NCBI GenBank assembly: GCA_945871455.1
Contig: CAMBXJ010000260.1
Coordinates: 1-6,428 of the forward strand
Direction of reading: 5' to 3'
Length of the DNA: 6,428 nt
Source of the DNA: Asaia bogorensis
GTDB taxonomy: Bacteria > Pseudomonadota > Alphaproteobacteria > Acetobacterales > Acetobacteraceae
Shown here piece after piece: positions 1 to 4,508 of the stretch. Every line of letters starts with the position of its first letter. The stretch's first letter is position 1. The notes beneath the pieces were generated by a model. It did no database searches. It saw only the letters and a list, made by a program, of their open reading frames with translations, and was not told the origin of the DNA. Position numbers and translations under genes: made by a program.

Positions 1-59
1 TGCGCAGCCATGCGGGTGGGTGCGCGTGCTGCGCGGGGCCGCGGTCGTTTTCGGCGGAG
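1..59. other. Non-coding, GC-rich flank with no recognisable gene
   Basis: This short GC-rich stretch lies left of the palindromic element. I see no gene, no ribosome binding site leading into a credible reading frame, and no promoter. It may be the end of an intergenic region whose upstream gene is outside the window. Confidence 0.4.
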
Positions 60-316
60 GCGGTTTGAGGTAGGGCGGGGCTCCGCCCCGAGACCCCGCC
101 AGGGGCTTTGCCCCTGGACCCCACCAAAGGCGACGGCCTTTGGAATGCGATTTGTTGGAGTTTTGGGATGGATCTTACCCAGACCTGTCACGGTCTGAGT
201 AGGACCCATCCCAAAACTCCAATAGTCCGGGTTCCAAGGCCCGTCGGCCTTGGCGGGGTCGAGGGGAAGAGCCCCTCGTGGGGTCCGGGGCAAAGCCCCG
301 CCCTACCCCAAACCGC
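60..316. repeat. Long imperfect palindrome made of nested hairpins (REP/MITE-like element)
   Basis: The two halves are reverse complements around a centre near 188. The outer ends 60-82 and 294-316 match at 22 of 23 positions. Positions 155-171 and 206-222 pair perfectly over 17 bp, and CAGACC (180-185) faces GGTCTG (192-197) at the centre. Each arm also contains its own hairpins: 76-81/85-90, 99-106/110-117 and 124-131/136-143 on the left; 234-241/246-253, 260-266/272-278 and 286-291/295-300 on the right. Hairpin chains of this style are common intergenic repeats in GC-rich alphaproteobacteria. No transposase is encoded, so a non-autonomous mobile element or a REP-type palindrome is the inference. 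Transcribed in either direction it would fold strongly and could act as a terminator or an mRNA stabiliser. Confidence 0.8.
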
Positions 317-320
317 CCGC

Positions 321-325
321 AGGAG
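321..325 (+). promoter_or_regulatory. Ribosome binding site AGGAG fixing the GGT-family start
   Basis: A perfect AGGAG lies 8 nt before the ATG at 334 and begins only 5 bp after the palindrome ends. It favours the ATG at 334 over an in-frame TTG at 250, which lies inside the palindrome and would add 28 low-complexity residues. Confidence 0.8.
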
Positions 326-333
326 ACGCCACC

Positions 334-2046
334 ATGCACAACGCCGACTGGCGCACCCGCGCCGGCACCACCTTCGAATGTGAGAAACACCCCGCCACCG
401 GCAAGCGCGGCCTGATCGCCACCAACCACCCCCTCGCCTCCGCCGCGGGCGCCGAGATGCTCGCCGCCGGCGGCAACGCCATCGACGCCGCCATCGCCGC
501 CTTTTTCACCCTGACGGTGGTCGAACCGATGATGGTCGGCATTCTCGGCGGCGGCATGGCCCATATCCGCCAGGCCGACGGCACCCACACCGTGATCGAC
601 GGCCAGTCCATCGCACCGCTCGCGACAGGCCCGACCACCTATGCGCCGGACCCGAACGCCGCCCCCGGCACCATGGACACGATCGGGCGCAAGAACGCCG
701 TCGGCCCCACCTCGGTCGCCACCCCGGGCAACCTGATGGGCTGGTGCGAGGCACTCAGCCGCTTCGGCACCTTCTCCCTGGCCGATGTCATGGAACCCGC
801 GATCCGCCACGCCTCCCGCGGGTTCCGGGTGACGCCCTATCTGCACGAATGCGTGTCCGACTGCGCCGCCGACATGGCGATGGACCCGGAGATCGCCCGC
901 CTCTACCTGCCGAGCGGCGCCCCCATCGCCGCGGGCACAAGGCTGGTCACCGGCGACTACGCGGAAACCCTGCGCTCCATCGTGCGAGAAGGGCCGTCGA
1001 TCCTCTACACCGGCTCCCTCGGCGCGCATTACGCCGACCACATGGCCAAGGCCGGCGGCCATATCGCGCAAGACGACCTGACCCGATATCGCACCATCAC
1101 CCGCGAAGCGATCCGCGGCACCTATCGCGGGTTCGAGATCACCGGCCCGCCGCCGCCATCCTCCGGCCCGCTGCATATCGTGCAGATGCTGAATATCCTG
1201 GAAGGCTACGACATCGGCGCGCTGGGCTTCGGTTCCCCCGACACGGTGCATCTGCTGGCGGAGGCCCTGAAGATCGCCTTCGCCGACCGCGCCGCCGCCA
1301 CCGCCGATCCCGCCTTCGTGAAAGTGCCGGTCGAGAAACTGCTGGACAAGGCCTACGCCGCCAGCCGGCGCGCCCGGATCGACATGAACCGCGCCCAGGC
1401 CTGGGCCGCCGAGGTCGGACCCAACGTGGCCCAGTCAGGCGATGGCGGCGCCCACACCACCCATCTGACCGTCGCCGACGGCATGGGCAACGTCGTCGCC
1501 AGCACCCAGACCATCAACAGCCTGTTCGGTGCCCGCTACATCGTGCCCGGAACCGGCATGATCCCCAACAACTACATGTTCGTGTTCGACCCGAACCCCG
1601 GGCGCGCCAGTTCGGTCGCGCCCGGCAAGCGCATCACCTCCTCCATGTCCCCCGTCATCGTCCTCAAAAACGGCCTACCCATCTGGGCGCTCGGCCTTCC
1701 CGGCGGCCTGCGCATCTTCCCCTCCGTGATGCAGGCGCTGTCCAACCTGATCGACCACGGCATGACCGTGCAGGAAGCCGTGGAGGCGCCCCGCATCTGG
1801 ACCCAGGGCCACCACGTCGAAATCGAGGCCGGCTTTCCGGCAACCGTCTTCGACGCCATGCGCGAACGCGGCCATCCGGTGGCGTCCGCCGGCAATGTCG
1901 GCGGCGGCATGAGCGCGATCCATTTCGCCGCCGACGGCGTGCTGGAAGGGGCCGCCTGCTGGCGGGCCGATGGCACGCCGATCGGCGTCGGCGGCGGTTT
2001 GGCGAGGGCCGGGGTGCGGTTCCGGCCGGAAGCAACGCGGATATAG
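334..2046 (+). CDS. Gamma-glutamyltransferase-family Ntn-hydrolase proenzyme
   Basis: The product is 570 residues, the usual length for this family. Family members are made as a proenzyme that cuts itself before a Thr, which becomes the N-terminal nucleophile of the small subunit. Visible marks: the N-terminal block HPLASAAG...GGNAIDAAIAA near residues 30-55; VEPMMVGILGGG near 65; catalytic TTHLTV with Thr375 as predicted nucleophile (about 374 + 196 residue subunits); NNYM; SSMSP; and the oxyanion-type GLPGGLRI with Gly457-Gly458. There is no signal peptide, unlike periplasmic E. coli Ggt. Two glutamate-anchoring positions look changed: the usual D-x-R-E-x-AP reads DGQSIAP (loss of the Arg equivalent to E. 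coli Arg114), and the NNQMDD block reads NNYMFV (loss of the Asp433 equivalent). The lid loop after it is also short. Family membership is secure. The substrate is not: true glutathione hydrolysis, a cephalosporin-acylase-like or YwrD-like activity, or another amide are all possible. It is probably monocistronic. Confidence 0.92.
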   Translation: MHNADWRTRAGTTFECEKHPATGKRGLIATNHPLASAAGAEMLAAGGNAIDAAIAAFFTLTVVEPMMVGILGGGMAHIRQADGTHTVIDGQSIAPLATGPTTYAPDPNAAPGTMDTIGRKNAVGPTSVATPGNLMGWCEALSRFGTFSLADVMEPAIRHASRGFRVTPYLHECVSDCAADMAMDPEIARLYLPSGAPIAAGTRLVTGDYAETLRSIVREGPSILYTGSLGAHYADHMAKAGGHIAQDDLTRYRTITREAIRGTYRGFEITGPPPPSSGPLHIVQMLNILEGYDIGALGFGSPDTVHLLAEALKIAFADRAAATADPAFVKVPVEKLLDKAYAASRRARIDMNRAQAWAAEVGPNVAQSGDGGAHTTHLTVADGMGNVVASTQTINSLFGARYIVPGTGMIPNNYMFVFDPNPGRASSVAPGKRITSSMSPVIVLKNGLPIWALGLPGGLRIFPSVMQALSNLIDHGMTVQEAVEAPRIWTQGHHVEIEAGFPATVFDAMRERGHPVASAGNVGGGMSAIHFAADGVLEGAACWRADGTPIGVGGGLARAGVRFRPEATRI

Positions 2047-2125
2047 TGTTGCGATCGCGACATAGGGCGCCATCTATGATTTGAATCCGAACACGAAATC
2101 AGAATCCTAGCGTTCCCCACCCGCA

Positions 2126-2142
2126 GCGCGGGCGATCCGCGC
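2126..2142 (+). other. GC-rich hairpin between the GGT-family and CAP genes
   Basis: GCGCGG (2126-2131) pairs with CCGCGC (2137-2142) across a 5-nt loop, with no T-run after it. It lies 80 bp after the GGT-family stop and 43 bp before the CAP-protein start. It could be a weak terminator for the first gene or a structure in the leader of the second. An A+T-richer patch just upstream (about 2064-2110) is the likeliest promoter region, with TTGAAT at 2081-2086 as a possible -35, but no convincing -10 follows. Confidence 0.25.
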
Positions 2143-2185
2143 GGCGGCAAGCCACGACGGGCTGCATGCCAACGGGAGAAGCGCG

Positions 2186-4294
2186 ATGTCCTTGCCGACG
2201 AACGACGAACAGGCTCTTCTCGAACTCATCAACCGCCTGCGGTCCGACCCCGGCGGCGAGTTCAACCGCCTGATCCTGGATGCCGGCCAGCGGATCGGCG
2301 CGACCGACAGCATCACCAATGCCATCCGCTTCTTCAACGTCGATCTCAATCTGTTTCGTCAACAAATGCTGGTCTATCCGGCCGTCGCGCCGCTGGCCTG
2401 GAACACGGCGCTGGAGGACACCGCCGCCCTGCACTCCGCACGGATGATCCAGGCCGATTCGCAGTCCCACCAACTTCCTGGAGAGGCCGATCTCGGCCAG
2501 CGCATCAGGAATGCCGGCTACAGCTTCTCGACGGTTGGCGAGAACATCTTTGCGTTTGTCGCCTCGGTGCTGGAGGGCCACGCCGGGTTTGTCATCGACT
2601 GGGGGATCGGCACCGGCGGCATGCAGACGCCGCCGGGTCATCGCAACGCTCTCCTCTCGGCGAATTTCGCCGAAATCGGCATCGACGTCACACCCGAAAA
2701 CAACCCCGCTACCAGGGTGGGACCACTGGTCATCACCCAGGACCTCGGCAACCGGCCCGGCTATGCCCCACAGATTCTGGGCGTCGTGTTCCGGGATGCG
2801 GACGGCGATCGCTTCTATGACACTGGCGAGGGCACCACCGGCGTCACCGTCACCGCGGATGGGTCGGGCGGCACGTTCAGGACCATGACCTGGGGCTCTG
2901 GCGGATATCAGATCGCCGCGCCGCAAGGCGTCTACAGTCTGACGTTCTCCGGCGGTGGTCTCGCGCCCACGGCCCCGGTCCTGGTCAGCCTCGGTGCCAG
3001 CAACGTCAAGTTGGACCTCGATACCGCGCTGGCCGCTTCCCCATCCGATCCGGTTCGGCCAACCGGGTCGGCGACCTTCGTCGTGGGCGGTAGCCAGTTG
3101 ACACCGCGACTGGCCGCGGCGGTCACCCCAACCGGTCGCATGGGGGCCGAGTGGCGTGCCATCGGCGCCGCCGACCTCAGCGGCAACGGCAAGGCCGCCA
3201 TGATCTGGCAGAACCGAGCCGGTCAGGTCGCCGAATGGATCATGAACGGCACCACGATGGCCGGTTTCGCAACCAGCGCGGGGCGGATGGGGGTCGAGTG
3301 GCGCCTGGTGACCACGGGCGACTTCGACAATGACGGTCGCGCCGATCTGGCCTGGCAAAGCACCGCCGGACGACTGGCCGTCTGGCAGATGAACGGCCCA
3401 ACCCTGGTCAGCGTCGGCGTTCCCACCGGTCAGATGGGCGCGGAATGGCGCGTCGCGGGCGCCGGCGACGTCACCGGCGATGGGCGCGCCGACGCGATCT
3501 GGGCAAATGGCCAGGGCCAGGTCGCGGTCTGGCAGATGAACGGCACCGCCATGACCGCGGCGATCGTGTCCACCGGGCGCATGGGTGCCGAGTGGCAACT
3601 GACCGGCACCGGCGATTTCAGCGGCGACGGCAAGATCGACCTGCTGTGGGCCAACCACGCCGGCCAGGTCGCGATCTGGACCATGAACGGCGCAACCCCC
3701 ACCGCGGTCGCCGTCAGCACCGGTCGCAACGGCACCGAATGGCGCGTCGCGGCCACGGCCGACTTCGACCGCGACGGACGCGCCGACATCCTGTGGCAGA
3801 ACACGACCGGACAGGCTCAGCTCTGGTTCATGCACGGGGCCAATGTCATCCGCGCGGTGCCGCTCGACGGGCGGATGGGGTCGGAATGGGCGATCATCGG
3901 CGCCCAGGACCTGTCCGGAGCCGGCACGCCGGACATCATCTGGGCCAACAACGCGGGGCAGCTATCCATCTGGGACCTGGAAGCGGCCGACCGCATCGCC
4001 GGCGGCGGCATTTATCGCACGTTCGAGTTCGACCGCCTGGCGGACGCCGGCAAGGAGATCGTGGATTTCCACGCCGGTGCCGGGGGTGACGTGCTGGACC
4101 TGCACGGCCTGCTGACCAGCCTCGGCTACCTGGGAGCCAATCCACTCGCCGACGGCCAGGTCCGCGTGGTCCAGGACGGCCCCGACACCCATGTCCAGCT
4201 CGACGCGCGGCCTGGCATGCACGCCTATGTGACGGTCGCCACGCTCGACAACGTGGCACCGGCTTCGCTGCAAACGGGCAACTGGCGGTTCTGA
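2186..4294 (+). CDS. Type I secreted CAP-domain protein with SdrD_B-like domain and FG-GAP/VCBS propeller repeats
   Basis: The product is 702 residues. GGGAG (2174-2178) precedes the ATG. Residues about 8-190 form a CAP/SCP (allergen V5/Tpx-1) domain, with candidate site residues His95, Glu119 in VGENI and His152 in PGHRN, and an ITQDLG strand. Residues about 197-275 look like an SdrD_B/Cna-B-type beta-sandwich (GVVFRDADGD...DTGEG...GVTV). A Pro/Ser linker leads into six 49-residue FG-GAP/VCBS-type repeats (314-607), each with a D-rich calcium-type loop and a WxMNG-like end. Residues about 608-702 fit a C-terminal type I secretion target domain (EIVDFHAGAGGDVLDL, then a VQLD...YVTVATLDNV block). 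There is no N-terminal signal peptide, which fits export in one step through an ABC exporter. Bacterial CAP proteins are extracellular, but their biochemical role is mostly unknown. From residue 298 on it is nearly identical to the next gene. Confidence 0.88.
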   Translation: MSLPTNDEQALLELINRLRSDPGGEFNRLILDAGQRIGATDSITNAIRFFNVDLNLFRQQMLVYPAVAPLAWNTALEDTAALHSARMIQADSQSHQLPGEADLGQRIRNAGYSFSTVGENIFAFVASVLEGHAGFVIDWGIGTGGMQTPPGHRNALLSANFAEIGIDVTPENNPATRVGPLVITQDLGNRPGYAPQILGVVFRDADGDRFYDTGEGTTGVTVTADGSGGTFRTMTWGSGGYQIAAPQGVYSLTFSGGGLAPTAPVLVSLGASNVKLDLDTALAASPSDPVRPTGSATFVVGGSQLTPRLAAAVTPTGRMGAEWRAIGAADLSGNGKAAMIWQNRAGQVAEWIMNGTTMAGFATSAGRMGVEWRLVTTGDFDNDGRADLAWQSTAGRLAVWQMNGPTLVSVGVPTGQMGAEWRVAGAGDVTGDGRADAIWANGQGQVAVWQMNGTAMTAAIVSTGRMGAEWQLTGTGDFSGDGKIDLLWANHAGQVAIWTMNGATPTAVAVSTGRNGTEWRVAATADFDRDGRADILWQNTTGQAQLWFMHGANVIRAVPLDGRMGSEWAIIGAQDLSGAGTPDIIWANNAGQLSIWDLEAADRIAGGGIYRTFEFDRLADAGKEIVDFHAGAGGDVLDLHGLLTSLGYLGANPLADGQVRVVQDGPDTHVQLDARPGMHAYVTVATLDNVAPASLQTGNWRF
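3078..4252 (+). repeat. Copy A of an 1175-bp direct repeat (propeller + secretion tail module)
   Basis: This stretch aligns with 5254-6428 at a constant offset of 2176 bp with no net gap. I count about 49 mismatches by eye, about 96% identity. Similarity begins abruptly at TCGTCGTGGG; upstream of that the two genes are unrelated. About half the mismatched bases are silent; 23 of 391 codons change the amino acid. Copy B reaches the window edge, so the true repeat may run on to the stop at 4294 or beyond. Confidence 0.95.
3125..4006 (+). repeat. Six in-frame 147-bp (49-residue) FG-GAP/VCBS-type repeats in the CAP protein
   Basis: Units start at 3125, 3272, 3419, 3566, 3713 and 3860, all the same length. 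The shared pattern is xxTGRMGxEWR, then a D-rich loop ending GxxDxxW, then GQxxxWxMNG. Units 2 and 5 keep a full DxDxDGxxD calcium-type loop, units 3 and 4 a close variant (GDGxxD), and unit 1 has Ala in place of the last Asp. Unit 6 is the most diverged: it has Ala before the Gly of the loop and loses the MNG end. One unit per blade would give a six-bladed beta-propeller; this is inference from family folds. Confidence 0.85.
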
Positions 4295-4312
4295 CCGGGT
4301 TCGGTGAGCCAT

Positions 4313-4372
4313 TTCCGGTTGTCCAGCAGGTCCCGGAACCGTTGGGCGGTTGCCGCACCGAAAACGGCGACC
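4313..4372 (+). terminator. Candidate weak terminator region after the CAP gene (two hairpins)
   Basis: TTCCGG (4313-4318) can pair with CCGGAA (4333-4338), and GGTTGCCG (4348-4355) can pair with CGGCGACC (4365-4372, one G-T pair). They lie 19 and 54 bp past the stop. No T-run follows, so an intrinsic terminator is possible but not established. From about here the base composition falls and stays low until about 5250. Confidence 0.25.
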
Positions 4373-4427
4373 AACAACAATTTCAACAATGGGACTCCAG
4401 TCGACTCGACCCTATTGCGTTTCGACG

Positions 4428-4456
4428 TTGAGCTTTGCTGTCGGTTCAGCTACGGT
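4428..4456 (+). promoter_or_regulatory. Candidate sigma70-type promoter for the GH16 gene
   Basis: TTGAGC (4428-4433), 17 bp, then TACGGT (4451-4456). The -35 matches the consensus at 4 of 6 positions (TTGA) and the -10 at 3 of 6. The predicted start near 4463 would leave a leader of about 45 nt containing the GGGGGA binding site. It sits in the A+T-richer block, where chance matches are more likely. Confidence 0.3.
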
Positions 4457-4496
4457 ATCCATGAAGCCGAAACACAGATCTTGGCAAGTATAATGC

Positions 4497-4502
4497 GGGG
4501 GA
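4497..4502 (+). promoter_or_regulatory. Ribosome binding site GGGGGA for the GH16 gene
   Basis: A G-rich GGGGGA ends 6 nt before the ATG at 4509. An in-frame TGA at 4503-4505 closes the frame immediately upstream, so 4509 is the first possible start of this gene. Confidence 0.6.
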
Positions 4503-4508
4503 TGAAAA

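Noticed and set aside
60..316. CRISPR array
   Set aside because: The repeated GC-rich hairpins are inverted halves of a single palindrome, with no direct repeats at regular spacing and no unique spacers.
175..1251. Minus-strand open frame of 358 codons opposite the GGT-family gene
   Set aside because: It is the antisense shadow of a strongly conserved enzyme in GC-rich DNA, is low in complexity (Gly/Ala/Arg) and runs into the palindrome.
744..2084. Plus-strand Arg-rich frame of 446 codons within the GGT-family gene
   Set aside because: Typical out-of-phase frame in GC-rich DNA, dominated by Arg and Pro, with no domain.
2099..3835. Minus-strand open frame of 578 codons opposite the CAP gene, and a similar one at 5037-6011
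   Set aside because: Both exist because the 147-bp repeats have no stops in that antisense frame. The translations are repetitive mirrors of the repeats with no recognisable domain, while the + strand frames carry clear domains.
3125..4006. RTX (GGxGxDxxx nonapeptide) repeats
   Set aside because: The units are 49 residues with WxMNG and DxDxDG patterns, not tandem nonapeptides; the calcium-type loops are of the FG-GAP/VCBS kind.
4489..4494. Perfect TATAAT as a -10 box
   Set aside because: No -35 at the right distance, and the transcript would start at about 4501, removing most of the ribosome binding site. The pair at 4428/4451 fits the gene better.
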